From Engraulis encrasicolus (taxonomy: Eukaryota; Chordata; Actinopteri; Clupeiformes; Engraulidae): a stretch of 64,000 bases of DNA. Under the pieces are notes generated by a model. That model saw only the letters and a program-made list of their open reading frames with translations, was not told where the DNA came from and did not search any database. Location: the NCBI RefSeq assembly GCF_034702125.1, contig NC_085878.1, positions 19,517,088 through 19,581,087 of the forward strand. The letters run 5' to 3'. Below are positions 1 to 30,665 of this stretch, one piece after another (position 1 is the first letter of the stretch; each line of letters begins with the position of its first letter). The position numbers were made by a program, and so were the translations under genes.

Positions 1-170
1 TGCTTACTTATATTTGACTGATAGGTGGTCGAATGTGAGGAGTAAGAAAAACAGGACTGGATTGTGAATTTGCTAAATGATGAAAAGGGGAAAAAAAAGT
101 TAGTTCAGGGTGATTGCAAAATGATTCAATATACATTCCTGACTTTGATCTGTAACTGTCTTAAACTCAC

Positions 171-11998
<11,828 letters not shown>

Positions 11999-12497
11999 TG
12001 TTTAACCGATTAGACACCTGCGGGAACACGTGCGAATTTATGAGTTTGCCATCACGCCGTAGCAGACCTGTAAGCAGGGTGTGGTAGACTATCCACCTTG
12101 TTTCAACTTTTTTTATTGTCACCAGAAAATGGGTGTGGCAGACGGCTTCATAGCTCTGTCCCTCGAGATAACTTGTGTTAATATTTGTCTAAAAGTTCAC
12201 TGCTGAGGGAAGTGACGGACATGACCTATGATCGATGTTTTTATTATGGCCATATATTTTTTAGCGCCACGATGTGTCCTGCCTTGTCAATTTGATTTCT
12301 TAAGTGAACTACAGTCAGAAATGCAATAGCAGCACCCTACCAAAACATTGCTGCCGTTAGGTGGCGCAACAGGTCAACAAATATGTTAAACTTCAGACGA
12401 CAGTCATCAGGGAATCTGATTGCACATGACATTGAAAAAAATATTAGAGATATGCCCAGGTTATCAACATTTAGTATAATGAATTAGACCTATTTAC

Positions 12498-12616
<119 letters not shown>

Positions 12617-12682
12617 TACTTTTTTGTCCCCAAAGGGATTTTTTTTCAACACCATTTAAAAAAATGTTAGGTATATATAATG

Positions 12683-12745
<63 letters not shown>

Positions 12746-12884
12746 TGCTATAATAATCATCATCATCATCATTGTCATCATAATCCTCCTCCTCATCATC
12801 ATCCCTAGCCAATTTGTAAACTGTTTGTATGATATATCAGGACCATTCTACAGATGGCGCCAGTGACCACAACAAACCCACACG

Positions 12885-13030
<146 letters not shown>

Positions 13031-13219
13031 ATAGTCTATACTATAGTCTGTCAGTCTGTATTTCTCTCTGTCTGAAAAGAAAAGACTATGATGTGGTATC
13101 CAGCATGAAAAGCCACTGTTTGTTGAAGACTTTTGTTCTTTGTTGTAATTTTCTGTCAACGAAAAAAGAGTTAATAAATAAATACACCCATCTTGATTGT
13201 TCAATGTGACTACATTAAT

Positions 13220-17270
<4,051 letters not shown>

Positions 17271-18440
17271 AGAGGCACTAGGTAGGATGACGTAATTTGC
17301 GCGCTGCCCGTGGTATGCCTGTCTCAAAATCTACACCGTAATGAAAAAATGCTCTTCAAATAAACTCGCTGGGAGACTCAGTTTTTCATCATGGAATGAC
17401 AGCAGTTGATACAAATCTGAATACGGTATGTAAAGCGATGTTTTTAAATGATAAGTGTTACCCACAACACTCTCTGGGACCGCGCTGCTAAAACTTGCAA
17501 GTGGGGTTTTCTGACAGTGGACCACGGATATGATCACGACAGCCATCGTTCACTTATTAAACTTTTAATCCTACCTGGAGCCCCTTTAATAGACATCACA
17601 CAAAACAATAGTAGCCAAATAAAAAGTATACAAAAATTGCAAACCTTGAGTGCCTTAGAACTTCTCTTCCTGGACTTTAGTATGGCTGCGTTGGAAACAC
17701 AAAATACCTAACAGCATGGCATGGGCACACCTGTGATGCATCCCTGAGCGTGTGTCCTGTCTCTTTGTAACAAGGAGTGAGACAGAAAACCATTCAAGCA
17801 CCAACGTGCCGAAACGCAAACATTCATCATCGGCGAGTTACTGGGGAAATTCTACTTACTTGACGGCACAATGAGAGAGGCAACGTGGCCAAGTGCATAG
17901 TGCGCTATGCTGATATTTAGAAGATAAAGGAATGAGCAGAAATAACCATAATACTACTAATAATAAGAGACATTGTGCTTAGCAAATCAACTAATAGACT
18001 AGATGAGGCTTAAATAAAACAAACAAGTTTGTGAGAATATAACAATATGTTAGATGAAAAGGTTAAAGATGAAAGGCAATGCCAAATCTATGTAAACTCC
18101 AGCACAGTATTGCATATGTCATTCCAAGTCAATGCAGACAAAGCCCACAACATTTTTGTTAGAGACATCTGTTGATTCACATCAAGATGAACTCCACAAA
18201 CTTATCTAAATGCTGCATTTTAGTGATGGAGAAGCTGCCTTAAACACGGTGAGACAAGGTGAAAAGAAAGGAAGGATTAGGAAGATAAAGCATGTGTGAA
18301 GAGATGCACTGAAGATGTGAGAGAGTGAGAGTTGGCAGAATGAGCATTAGGTGAAGTGTGAAGTCTGCATACCGTGAGTGACTGAGTCAATGAGCCATTG
18401 CTTATGAAAAGAAATCCCTTGTTCCTCTTAGGACATGAAG

Positions 18441-18544
<104 letters not shown>

Positions 18545-18551
18545 CCCCCCA

Positions 18552-18611
<60 letters not shown>

Positions 18612-18810
18612 ATTACGGTGTTCATGGAGCATTTTACATGACTGAAAAAAGAATGTCCATTGTTACAAAAACAAGCACAAGGTATGGCCTCCTCTATTTG
18701 AAAATGCTGTTAACCAAATATACTGTATCTGTGGAGTGACATCATGTATTCACTGGAACACCAGCAGTCCTGAGCTATAGTGCTATGTGCACTGGACTGT
18801 GACTTAGCAT

Positions 18811-20333
18811 CAGGCGCGGAGTGGCCATCGGGAAAACGGGGATTTGTCCCGGTGGGCCGCGGCCGCGACACATATTGCAACGGCAGTGTTACGTTCTCAG
18901 CCGGCCCTAAAGCCTCTGATCGCAACATATTCTCTGCTGGCCCCAAAGTATTTCAGCGTGAAAGCTAATATGAATTAGCTGCAACTCAATTCTTACCGCA
19001 ATAGAGGATGACTCAAGAGTATATATACCGTTTACCCGACCGCAATACCTCAGTGACGGTGTCAAACACTAAATTGGCCACACCCCTTCTCTACTGATAA
19101 TGTTCATACACCGTAGATCGCAGAAGTTTACTAGATCTTAGTAACATAGTTTCGTTTTCAGTATTTCAAGAACCTGTGATATTTAGATTGGTTACCAAGG
19201 AACGGAAATATTAGTCAGTTGTGATTTATTTTCCGATTTCCACATGACTGTTACAGTTTACAGTCTGCCACTGCAGATTCACTTCTTCTGTGGTTATTGA
19301 CTTGGGTTACGAACATACTCCACCAAGTGGTAAGGAAGTGAACTGCAGCTAAGCAGGAAAACACGCTGTACATGTTTTGATGGCATTGGTTTGGAACTAG
19401 AGGTATATCTCCTTACAGTCGAAATAATGTTATATCATACATATATTTATATATGGCACATTTAGGATGTAGCCTATGTAATGTCTGAAGAAATGGAACA
19501 AAATAATTACCACACAAGATTCTGATGTGAGCAGTGTTGGGTGTGTAGCCTAAACTGTGGATTAAAATGTAATTGCAAGAAACAAAGACATTTGCTGCGA
19601 CGAAGACAGCGTTTTAAGGTAGGCCTACATCCTTTGGTTATACATTTTGTTGACTTATAGTTGTGCTTTGAAGTAGCTAGGTTTGGCTTATTTGCTGCAT
19701 GGTGGGTTTATTGCACAATGTAGACAGACTTTTTGTAAGCTATAGGCTACTATACTATATTTTGTGAGCCTACTCTTCTAAAAATCCCCACACTCAAAAC
19801 TTTGTGCCCATGCTCATCCGTCTTCCTTAAACGATATTTCAATTTCAAACTGTCAAAATGACAGTGGAGTGCATATGGAACAGTAGCGTGATGTAGCCTA
19901 ACCTAGGCCTATGAATGCTTTGGACTGTGATGATGGCTCCAGTGGTGTAGTCTACTTTTTGAAGTGGGTATACTGTATATTTGAGCATTTTTTATGTGTA
20001 CTGTATATATTTGTGCTATTGTAAATAATGGATCAATCCATTTTAAGTGGGTATACTGCAATCCCTGAAATTTTGAAATGGGTGCGTATACCTGCGTTTT
20101 ACATAGACTACACCACTGGCTGTGCATTTCATCAAGGTGTAGGCTAAATTCTCTAATTTGACAACACTAATGTTCACATGTAGTACGACTGCAGATTTCG
20201 TGGCTTTTGTCTTTTTGGTTAGGAAACCATGTTGTTCGCTTTGTTTTTTTTGTTGTTTTTTTTGTTTTTTTTAAAAGAGGGCCGCCAAGGGGAAAATTCT
20301 CCCGGTGGGAAAAGGTGGGCCACTCCGCCCCTG
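18811..20333. mobile_element. hAT-type element inside duplication unit B
   Basis: 1.5 kb. Left end CAGGCGCGGAGTGGCC, right end GGCCACTCCGCCCCTG. The flanking octamers CTTAGCAT (18803-18810) and CTTAGCTT (20334-20341) match at seven of eight bases. No transposase recognised; it contains the MITE at 19940-20118. Confidence 0.75.
19940..20118. mobile_element. CAGTGGTGTAG-family MITE
   Basis: Ends CAGTGGTGTAGTCTAC and TAGACTACACCACTG; interior repeats GTGGGTATACTG-like motifs. Nested in the hAT element at 18811-20333. Confidence 0.7.
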
Positions 20334-20920
20334 CTTAGCTTGCATTCAGTTTTGATACAGAATGTCACACATTCACTGGGAAGAGGAAGACAAATGTTTG
20401 AGCTGGACCATTACTGCCCCCTACACTGTAGACAGGTCCAACAGGAAGATGAGACATAGGACACCAGTAAAATGGCAAGAAAGGAGTAAGAGATCTCTTA
20501 TTCGTGTTCATGACGGGGGTGGCATGAGAAAATGCCCTTGGGTTTGATTTCAAACTCACGATGCTTGACGCATGATATGTATGCCTCAACCAAATGTAGG
20601 CCTACCATTGTTCTTCCCTCAGAGATGACATCTTGCACTCGATATGGCAGAGCACCTCCACAAGTTCAAACCTCAAAGCTATAATAAACATCTCACTTTG
20701 ACATTAGGATGGATGTGGCTACATTATTTTCCACTTTTCCGTAAGTTGCTGAACCACAAGTTCATGAATTTAGGAAGAAGCTAAGACCAAGTAATTGTTA
20801 AGACATGGCGGTGTGTGTGTGCGTGCGTCATGGGGAGGTGGACTTTGTGCGCATGGCTGGGATTTGTGCATGTCTGTGTGTGTGTGTGTGCGTGTGTGCG
20901 TGCGTGCGTGCGTGCGTGCG

Positions 20921-20976
<56 letters not shown>

Positions 20977-21120
20977 GTTTCCATTGTTGTGTGCAGCCAT
21001 TGTGCTGGACCACCATGCATATAAATAACTCAGTTACTTAGCTCAGTGGTGCATGGAAAGTTGTAGCGTATATGTGGTTTTGAGGTGTGAATCAGAGAGG
21101 CCGATGTTTCTGCACCTCTG

Positions 21121-21236
<116 letters not shown>

Positions 21237-22066
21237 CGCTTGCTGAACTCTTCATAATTGCATTATGGGCTAAAGTATGCATGCATTTTGTTTTTTATCA
21301 CACCATGTCAAATTTGCAAAACAAATATGTAATGTGTATAACACACCTTGCACAACGTTTTAATGTGCATGGACACAAACACATACAGCAACAGACATAC
21401 AGAGAACCCCCCCCCCCCCATACACTATGTGGCCTAGTAATGCATGATACCCTGTGCATCCAAAATGAAATGTACCCTGTGCTTTTTACATTTTTTTCAA
21501 TTACTAACAAGCTTTTGTCCAATCCTCAGCGACATTTGCAAAACTCTTAATACAGTTAGCACACCAAGGGCTTTCCATTGACAGTTGACACATTACATGC
21601 CTTTTTCACACAATTAGCAGTCAATGAATGCATTTCTTTGTGTATATTTAACAGTGTGTGCTTTTGAGAAGAAAATTAACTGTTTGGCCAATTGTGCTTG
21701 GTAGGTGGTAGTCTGTGTTAAGAGTTTAGAAAAAGTATCCAAAGTATGGGTAAGCGCTTGTTAGCAATTGAAAAAAAACTGTAATACAGTTCCAGGAGCA
21801 GTACGTTTATAGCATCTCTCACACCATGTTGTGTGTATGCATACTATAATGATGAAAGGGGTGGGTTTTTTTCCCCGCTGGGCATTCTGAGAAATGACGG
21901 TCATGCAAACCGCTAATTTTGTGAAACCTCTGCGGTCAAGTGGTAGTGCAGACGTGTGGGAGTGATTCTCAGCAACCAGCATCCTGACAAACAAACAGGA
22001 TACGCACAGAAACGGACTGCAGGTAGATGTGTGTGTGTGGGGGTGTGTGTGTGAGAGAGAGAGAGG

Positions 22067-22139
<73 letters not shown>

Positions 22140-22154
22140 GAAAAAATGGCACTT

Positions 22155-22228
<74 letters not shown>

Positions 22229-22803
22229 CATGTGCCTAAATACTCCTCCTCTCTAGTCGTTAAGTCTGAAGTGGCCTATGGCCTAGGTCTGCGACGGGGC
22301 CACAGTTTGGGGGCCGTGTAGGCCTACCGTTCAGTAGGCGCCCTGTTTCACAGCAGTGGTGCTACAGTGATGTCTGCTACAAATTATGGAGGCGGCCTGC
22401 CATGCATCTGATGAAAATACAAATATAGTTATATCTGTCACAATATCTGTTTATATAAAATTATATAAAATTGATACAGCTGTAATAAAGTACTCTACAT
22501 GAAAGGAGCCTTCTTTTGAATACTAATAATTTGTACTTGAGTGTTTGTTTCTCCTTAGCATGTGTCCATAAAGGAAATGTTGTAAAATCATTTTATTTAA
22601 TAATGGTAATAATTTTAATTAATTATGTTTCTTTCAGTGTGCACATTTAATACTACGTACTTTTCATATGATCTCATATTCCCCTATGGCTGTGAACAAA
22701 TTATCCACAATTCACGAAAGGTTGTATTTAAATATTTTACAACATTTAATAAACATAATACATTTGATTATGTGCTACAAATGTAATAATTAACATGGCG
22801 CTG

Positions 22804-23107
22804 CAATTCTTTACAATGCATTTAACGGCAGTCTCTTTTTGATCAAACAAAACAAAGGGCTACGATGATGAATGCATACAAAGAAGGCTAAAGTGAGAAT
22901 GTATGTCTGCTCTTTCAGGTGGTTACGTTCAAGTTAGAGAGAAAAACAGCTCAAGCTTAAGGTAGAAAACATCAAGAACAACACTACAGCTTCACATGAA
23001 TGTGGTCAAAGAAAGGCACGCACATACGTACAAACCTCAAGAGGACACAATACATGTGTAAAAGGAAGTGTCTGACTTGAATTCTAAATATAGTTTACGG
23101 CCTTCAA
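22804..23107. other. Highly conserved block, copy B
   Basis: Partner of 15236-15545. Confidence 0.55.
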
Positions 23108-23355
23108 AACTCACATTATGACAGCAGAAATATGAATTTTAAAAGTTGTGCATGTACAGTAAATCTAATATTCAGCTTCTTAATGTAGTATAATATATTG
23201 AATTATTAAAATTGCAGAGACTCTATATAAAAAAACAAAAAAAATACATTTGCGTGTAACCATAAAATGTTTATGTTCCAATCAGAAATACACATAGGCC
23301 TATGTAAAGAATAATAATTATTATTATTATTGTTGTTATTATTTATTTATATTAC

Positions 23356-23391
<36 letters not shown>

Positions 23392-23781
23392 GCATAATGT
23401 CATTCATTGGCGTATTTTTAAAACTATTAAAAAATGCACATCTGCTGGTGCCAAATACACAAATGCTGTTTCTTTTTTCTAATCTAATCTAAGTAACCAA
23501 GAAACAAATGGCTACAATAGTGAGTGTGAAGTGTGAAACGATGCGCTGCAATGACATGGTTGAATGTGTGTGAAGGTACTAACAGGTTGACAGGAAGTGT
23601 TCAGACACGCTGGTTGCAGACCAGGCCCTCTATGTCCTCCCTGCATGCTGATTGGCTAAAGCTCCTCAGCGGTAACTCTGACCCATTGCCCACCCCTTCA
23701 CTGTTTAGAAATGACAAACAATGCCTTTTTTACAGTCCTTGGTGAATGTTAGACAGTTAAGTAGATTCTGCTAGGCGCATG

Positions 23782-23874
<93 letters not shown>

Positions 23875-24081
23875 TGTGCGTGTGTGTGTATGCAAGACGA
23901 TTATAGTGTCAGTGGCGGCCCCAAACAAAAACCCAAAGGAATTAATATGAGAAAACAAAAACACCGCTATTATAGTTTAAAATAGGGCCATTTTCACCAT
24001 CTAGTGGCTTGGGGGCCCCAAGCGGCTGCCTGCCTGCCTAGCCTGGTGACGAGATGCACCTCTGTGTGGTGTGTGTGTGTG

Positions 24082-24265
24082 CAGTGGTGTAGTCTACGTA
24101 GAAAGCTGGTATACGGAGTATACCCACTTCCAAATTTCAGGGATTTCAGTATACCCACTTAAAATTGATTGATCCATTGTTTTGAATAGCATAAATATAT
24201 ACAGTATACCCACTTCAAAAAAATCTCAAATATACAGTATACCCACCATAAAAAGTAGACCACTG
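24082..24265. mobile_element. CAGTGGTGTAG-family MITE
   Basis: Ends CAGTGGTGTAGTCTAC and GTAGACCACTG, with three TATACCCACTT motifs inside. Same family as 19940-20118. Confidence 0.65.
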
Positions 24266-24500
24266 TGTCAAGTCAAGTCAAGTTTTATTGTCAATTTCTT
24301 TACATGCACTGGTCATACAAAGAATTTGAAATTACGTTTCTTGCTCTCCCATGCAGACATAGACTAATCTAGGTAAGGACATAGACAGTATAGACATAGA
24401 CAGTACTCATACATGGACATAAGACAGTATGGACATAGACAGTGCTCATACAGACATTTAACGTGCAAGACTGGACAACAGAAGACTTGTAGAGAACATA
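24266..24500 (-). mobile_element. Non-LTR retrotransposon tail fragment with CAAGT repeats
   Basis: Starts with CAAGT units then TTTTATTGTCAATTTC; read on the minus strand this is a body ending ATAAAACTTGACTTG, the usual form of a LINE 3' tail. Confidence 0.4.
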
Positions 24501-24888
24501 CATTAAGAGGAGGTATTTTGTTATGATTTTTCTAAAAGTCCTTTATAGCGTTCTGACATAGTAATAGTAGCATTTGAAGAAAAATAGATATTAAAATAGG
24601 TCTATCAAATACACCAACAGCAGTGTGTGTGTGTGTGTGTGTGTGTTTAGTGAAGGTAGAAAGTGCGGTGTGCGTCTGTGTGTGTGTCTGTGTGTGTGTG
24701 TGTGTGTGTGTGATGCTCTTAAATAAAGAAAGGAGCTCTATTTTGCACCATAGGTAGACAATGAGGAGGCAGACTGCAGTCGCCATGAGTACACTACAAC
24801 AGACAATGGTCTTGTTGTCTCTATCTATCCCCTCTACATTGCCCACATTTACTCCCCCGGTTTATGGTCATAGCGTGTGTGTGTGTGT

Positions 24889-24932
<44 letters not shown>

Positions 24933-25290
24933 ACGCGGATGCGTGTGTGTATGTGCGTGGGCGTATGTGTGAGAAAGATAGGGGGGAGGGGACAGACAGA
25001 GTGTAAGCATTCAAGCTTTGAAGAGACTTTGAAGTACAAACTGTTTTTCACACTTCTGACCATAACCTGTCCATGTCTTCATATGTCAAAATGAAAAAAA
25101 AAAGTTTTATTGTAATTTTACTTTCACTTCAGCAAAAGCAGGGTGGCCATAGTTACTACATATCATTAATCTTAAATACCTCTTAAACACATTCCATTTT
25201 CATCACAAAAACAAATGTCAGCGAAATCAGAGTGCTGTAGGGTGCAACTACAAACATTTGCATTGCCAGTGAAGTAAAATACAGTTCAAG

Positions 25291-26581
25291 TGAAGTTATG
25301 GTTTACGTCACACTCACGACTAAAAGGTGTAGTGTACTCTAAAAATGTACTCGCTAGAAATTAACTGTGCATGTGCGCTATACAGGAAAGCATTGCATTT
25401 AGTGATGTGCCAGAGGATGTCAGTGAGAACGACTCTAGTCTCACTGTGCCACTTAGAAACGTTCACACCATCTACATCCTGTGAAGAATTGGCCTACTAT
25501 ACCCTCTTCTCCTGCCTACTCTTCTGAGGAGTTGCAAAAAAGTAAATTGATGTTCAAATCAGGGCCAAAATAGAGGCCTTTGCAACAGCGAACAGGTGTT
25601 TTTTGATATAGGTTGGATTAGATATTACAATCTTGTCCACTTTTTTAGTTTTTTGTTATTGTGAAGTTCAGTTGAATCAACTCATAGTGAATGTACTGTA
25701 TGTGTTGTAGTGTAAAAATAATTGAAATTCAATTTAAGGATCAAGGGTATTGCAAATTTGTCAAGCAGAAGTTGACTTTGTTGTAATGAGATTGAAGTTC
25801 ACTCAACATGTCAATAGTTCTTCTGCAATACATCAACAAATCCTTTTTTACAGTCCTCAGGTACTGATGACATTCCTGTCATGTCCAGCTCCATCTGAGA
25901 AGGACATTCTCATCACTGAAAGGTCAGATCAGAGGTGTTTAGAGACAATTAATGAGAGACAAAGAGACAATTAATGCATCATGCATTGTTTTTAATCTTA
26001 TAGATAGACAAGGACAGCAGTGTCAAGAGTTGGTGACACATCGTATAGAGAGAGTACATAGGCCTACATGAAACACATATACTGAATTTCTCATCTATAC
26101 ATACACAACATACATGTACCACTCAAACTTAGCATAAGCTTACATACATACCGCTACACTACAACACATACACCAATACACCACCACATCCCCAGATGTT
26201 CACACGTGATATAAATGCCATATGCAGTACATGGCACACCACATCCACCCTCGGGGCTGTCTCAAACATTGACCACACACTGATTTGTGCATCAGTTTGT
26301 CAAAGATCGACAAAGATAATGGGTGACCACCATGTTGGGCAATGCTAGCAGTCCATTTTCTGCATCTCATCTACAATCTGTAGTTCAAAACCAGAAACAC
26401 TTAGTAGGTCAATTATTTATGAGTCTGTGGCACAAATACTGAATGAATGACAAGCCCATTCACATAGTCAGATAATTAAATTCCACTTGGACAGAGAGTT
26501 TTCATCCTCACAATGAAGTTAATGTATTGTGTATCATATAATAGTATTTATTCAGATCTAAGTTTAATTAACAATTCAGCA
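25291..26581. other. No gene seen
   Basis: AT-rich DNA downstream of NITR gene A. An AATAAA signal on the minus strand near 26548 could serve the NITR transcript. No other coding exon recognised. Confidence 0.5.
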
Positions 26582-29470
26582 TCACTTAACAGAATATTTC
26601 ACTTGTGTGTATTCAGTGTCTTCATGCTGCCTCCCTCTTCTAGTGCTCTGGCCAGCCACATTCACTGTGGCATAATTCAGTACGTCCTCATTTGTTTCCT
26701 TCAAAACAAAACACAAAAACTGTATGACAAACCTAATTGAAACATTTATCTTAAAGGATAATTTCAGCCAATTTCAACATGCAGTTGTAATGCTCACACT
26801 ACCCTGGACTTGTTAGTACCTGAGAATTTTTTTTTCCCTTTCAGTCTTTTTTTTCCCTTCACTTTTCCGAGATCCTGGTCATTGTAATGGGGGCAAAGTT
26901 TGTTTACAATTCAAAAAAAACATATCGATTTATTCCCAAAAACATCCAAAAGGTTATGCAACATCAGCAGGCAACTAGCAAACAGCGATACCTTTTGGGA
27001 AAATGTTTGGAGTAGATGTAAAATAATAATGTAAACAAAATCCGCCCCCATTAGAATAGCTCAGATCTCGGGAAGGACTGAGCCAAAAACTGCAGCATCA
27101 ACGGGTACTGACAAGTCAAGGGTAGCGGGAGCAATACAACAGCATATTGAAATTGGCAAAGTGCTCCTTTAACTGAAATGTACTCTCTTTCATGTGCTAC
27201 GTAGTCGACAAAAACAAACAAGCTCACAAATAAACACATGAATACATACATGAATAAATAGATAGCTTTTATAGATATGGGAGAGAGAGATGGTGAAGGA
27301 TTGGGAAATTGTTGTGGGTCGGACATAAACCCATCAGGTTCCCTTTGTTTAAGGTATGGCGCCTTGGCTCACTGAACCATGGAACCATAAATAAATAAAT
27401 AGGGCCTATCTTAATAAACAAGTAGTCAGGTATCATATATAAATCAAGTAATACATATACTTTTGTGCCCTAAAAGATGGGTATCCTGAAAGCTAAATGC
27501 TTACCGGATTTTCTCCTTGCTCCCCTGAGGATGGGATTGTGGTGTCGTCAGTTGCTTGACAAAGATGGAAGGCATTTCATTACATCAAAAATACACAATT
27601 TAATTTTATATAAGTGTATTAATTTGCCATTACTATATATTTAATCTTTTTTAATGTTTCATTATATTTCAGATTCATTTATTTATTTTATTTTATTTTA
27701 TTCACTCACCTTCACAGCATTGGCTTGTTTTGTTCTTGCAGATGATGTACATTAATAGACCAAGAAGAAGAAAGCAGACTCCAACCGCAGCACTGAGGCC
27801 ATACACCAGAGGAGTCACGGGTTCTCCTGCAGGTCAAGACTCTACATTTAGCATTGGGTCCACTCGATGTCAGGAAAGGGGCAGTTGTAAATGGTATGGC
27901 AAACCTCAGATCAGCAGACTTTATGATCTTTTTCTTTAAGTGTTTCACAACCACAGAGACCAAATTGAAGATCTCTATTGTTAGTGGGATGATTAAAACA
28001 CACCTTCTCCAACCAACTAGCTTTTTAGTCATTTCTTAAAAGATTAGCCATCTACCATCCATATACTGTATTTATCAGCTGACATATCTATGGCATAGTC
28101 ATAATTTTTTAACTTTAGCAGCATATCTATGCTCAGCAAGTCTATCCCGAAGCCGGCGTTTTGTCCTCCCCACATAGAAAGCAACACACTGCGAGCATTT
28201 CAAAATGTAAACAATATACTCAGTTTTGCAATTAATGAAATGTTTTGTTGTGTAGGTTTGTTGTGTGATAGGGTGAGTAAATGTTTTAACCTTTGTCACA
28301 ACATCACAAATCATGTTACAATGGCCACACTTAAAGGTGCCATTTGGAATTTTTGGAAGCCAAGTATCTGAGACATGGTACACACAAGTCGACCTCACAA
28401 GAACCAGCTTAAAGTGTTATTTGTCCTTACTGATGTTCAGGACTGTCCCATTTCCAAACAGCACATGTCCACAGGTGGAGACAGCACAGTAGTAAGTCCC
28501 GCAGTCTGTGAGGCTGAGGTTGCTACTAGCGAGGCTGCTAGTGTAGTTACAACCTCTTCCATAAAGGCTGCTCTGGTTCGTGCCACTGTAGATGACTGCT
28601 GGATGGGCATCATCCTCAGCTGCTCTGAACCAGAACACTCTGATGTCCGTTGATTCGATTGCTGTCTGTACTGTACAGTTCATTACTACAGAGTCTCCTG
28701 CGTACAGCATGCTCAGCACTGGGGACTGAGTTATCATTGTTGAATGGTGTTTTTCTAGAAGGCAAAATATGTATCAATGAGCGAATATTTTATCAAATTC
28801 AAGTCGATGTACTGTACTGTAATATGAATGTGTAGGCACTTACCTTGCACTGCCAAGTACGTTCCATTTAGGAAAAGCAACTCAAAAGCATCATTAACTC
28901 CGCAAAGGTACAAGGCTTCATCGGTTGACTTTGCATGAGATATAACCAAGTGAAAACCTAAGGCATCTAATGTGAAGTTGAGATGAGAATTTTTGAACTC
29001 TGCAAAAAACTGCTGCGATGTATGGCTTTGCCATCGCATCACGGGATACGGTTTTTGGCCTGTGACTTGTTTATACCAGAAGAATACATCATTTTTATAT
29101 TTATCTTCAAAGAAGCATTTCAAGGTAATGTTCTCTCCGGTAAAAACTGAGATGACTTGACTCATCTTATTTTTTGGGTTATATGTTGGGTCTTGTCCAC
29201 CTGTAAAATAAGTGCAATGTAATATAATTTAATCTAAGAATTGTCAATTCAAAAACATATGTATTGTCCAGAGTAACTCGTGAAAATGAATCAACGCACT
29301 AGATCTGAAACATTCTTACTTTCAAACCATATAATCCAAAAGTTATGGTTGCAATGAAGCAAAACCATGGATAAGACAGATATATTTGAATACACACTGT
29401 ACTTACATGCAATCTTATGAAGGGTTGTAATGATGAATAACATGGTTATCACCACATGAAGGCTAGCCAT
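26582..29470 (-). CDS. Novel immune-type receptor (NITR) A, complete, with ITIM and ITSM
   Basis: Cell-surface Ig-superfamily receptor of teleost lymphoid cells. Exons, all GT-AG and in phase (342 codons plus stop): 29407-29470 signal peptide (start ATG 29470, MASLHVVITMLF...), 28844-29200 V domain (Cys in LKCFF, WYKQ, LYLCG), 28431-28754 I domain (Cys in MNCTV, VFWFR, TYYCAVSTCG, J-like FGNGTVL), 27710-27826 transmembrane segment without charged residues, 27505-27554 short tail exon, 26582-26698 terminal exon. The tail has an ITIM-like LNYATV and an ITSM-like TEYTQV, so inhibitory or SAP-type signalling is inferred. The V domain has FLNGTYL where canonical J has FGxGTxL. No stops or frameshifts. 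Introns hold a Penelope-like fragment and a TTAA MITE. A further ATG lies upstream in the same frame (29524). Confidence 0.93.
26755..27168. mobile_element. TTAA-flanked MITE in NITR A last intron
   Basis: 414 bp bounded by TTAA at 26751-26754 and 27169-27172. Ends AAGGATAATTTCAGCCAATT and AATTGGCAAAGTGCTCCTT are imperfect inverted repeats. Confidence 0.65.
28060..28400 (-). mobile_element. Penelope-like element fragment (GIY-YIG endonuclease end)
   Basis: Open reading frame of 99 codons (28398 to 28099) with a CxxC-type stretch (KCGHCNMIC), then KTEYIVYILKC, AFYVGRTKRRLRDRL and EHR, the pattern of the GIY-YIG domain at the C-terminus of Penelope-like retroelements. Truncated at both ends, without reverse transcriptase. 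It lies in the intron between the I-domain and transmembrane exons of NITR A, in the same orientation. Confidence 0.75.
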
Positions 29471-30665
29471 GTTCAAGTTATCGTGTACCAAGAGAAAGAT
29501 CGCTAGTACTGAAACATACAACATCAGAGAGGAGAAGCTGTTCTGCTGATGGGTCGTAATGTTGCAATGTCTTCAAAGGTCTTATAGTACAAAACCCACC
29601 CCTCATCTTCAATTTTCCACTGTATCGCTCACAGAAAGGCTCTTTGAAAGCTGAAATGTGTGTCAAGAGGTTTTACATTTTCCTCTAGTGGTAAAGAAAT
29701 GTGCTGCATGTATCATGGGGTCAACCACAGGAATGACAGGTGTTATATGCTTCTGTACTTACAGTAGGCCTATAGCCCCATTGGAAAGCACTTTCAACTG
29801 TCCAACTGTTCTGCCTTGATATTACATTCTAGGAATATTAACAGCCCATCGATACAACTGTCTTTTCTAGACAGGAGCAACTTTTATGATGAGGAGGGCC
29901 ATGTTTTTTCATTGCCACCATCGGAGGGCTGCAACTCACAGAGTTTGAGGAAATGTAGACTCTGTTTGGCAATAGAATAATTACAACAAATTGATTCAGA
30001 AGTCATTTAAAAAAAAAAAAACATCGCATTGTTTTTTAAAGTACTGTTTTTATCTAAGGGTGGCACTGAATGAGGAGGCGGGCCGCATGTGGCCCCCGGG
30101 CCTCCAGTTGCCCATCCCTGACCTAGATGCACATCAGAGCATGTTTTCAGGTGACAGGTAGGCCTACATTTCAAGGAAGAGGATGTCCATCAGCCCCTCC
30201 TAGAAGTGGTTATGCTATGTTTAGCTTCATGATCAGTTTGCAAATTATCACATCACTCTACATAAAACAGCCAACTTCAGCCACTTCAGCCATGGTGATC
30301 TTTATATAGTCGCATAAGAGATGTCAAATCATAGAATCTTTCAGGAAAATGTCAAAAGTCACGTTGATTAGTAAGTCCCTAGTGTTTGATAACTGAAGGG
30401 TGGGTTACTCTTTTTTTACACTGCTCTGGGTTACTCCATTCACAAGTGTCTTTGAGTGTGACAAGATTCTACGTGTGTGCTCATGTGTACCAAGTAAACT
30501 ACATTTTCACATTATTGGGATTAAATGAACATTCTCATTCACTCATTCAACTAATTGTGAATCATTTTTCTCAATATACACATAGTATGTACAAGCATAC
30601 AAAATTCTTATTGACACTGGATTTTTTATTCATTATATTACATAATATGTACATGCCTCCATTAA
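29471..30665. other. Spacer between NITR A and NITR B, no gene seen
   Basis: Likely contains the NITR A promoter. Around 30060-30122 the minus strand reads GGGATGGGCAACTGGAGGCC, the type of end seen in hAT elements, but no partner end was found. Confidence 0.4.

Noticed and set aside
27051..27326. DYVAHERE as a further ITIM-like NITR tail motif
   Set aside because: It lies in an AT-rich intronic frame without splice support; the in-phase terminal exon is 26582-26698.
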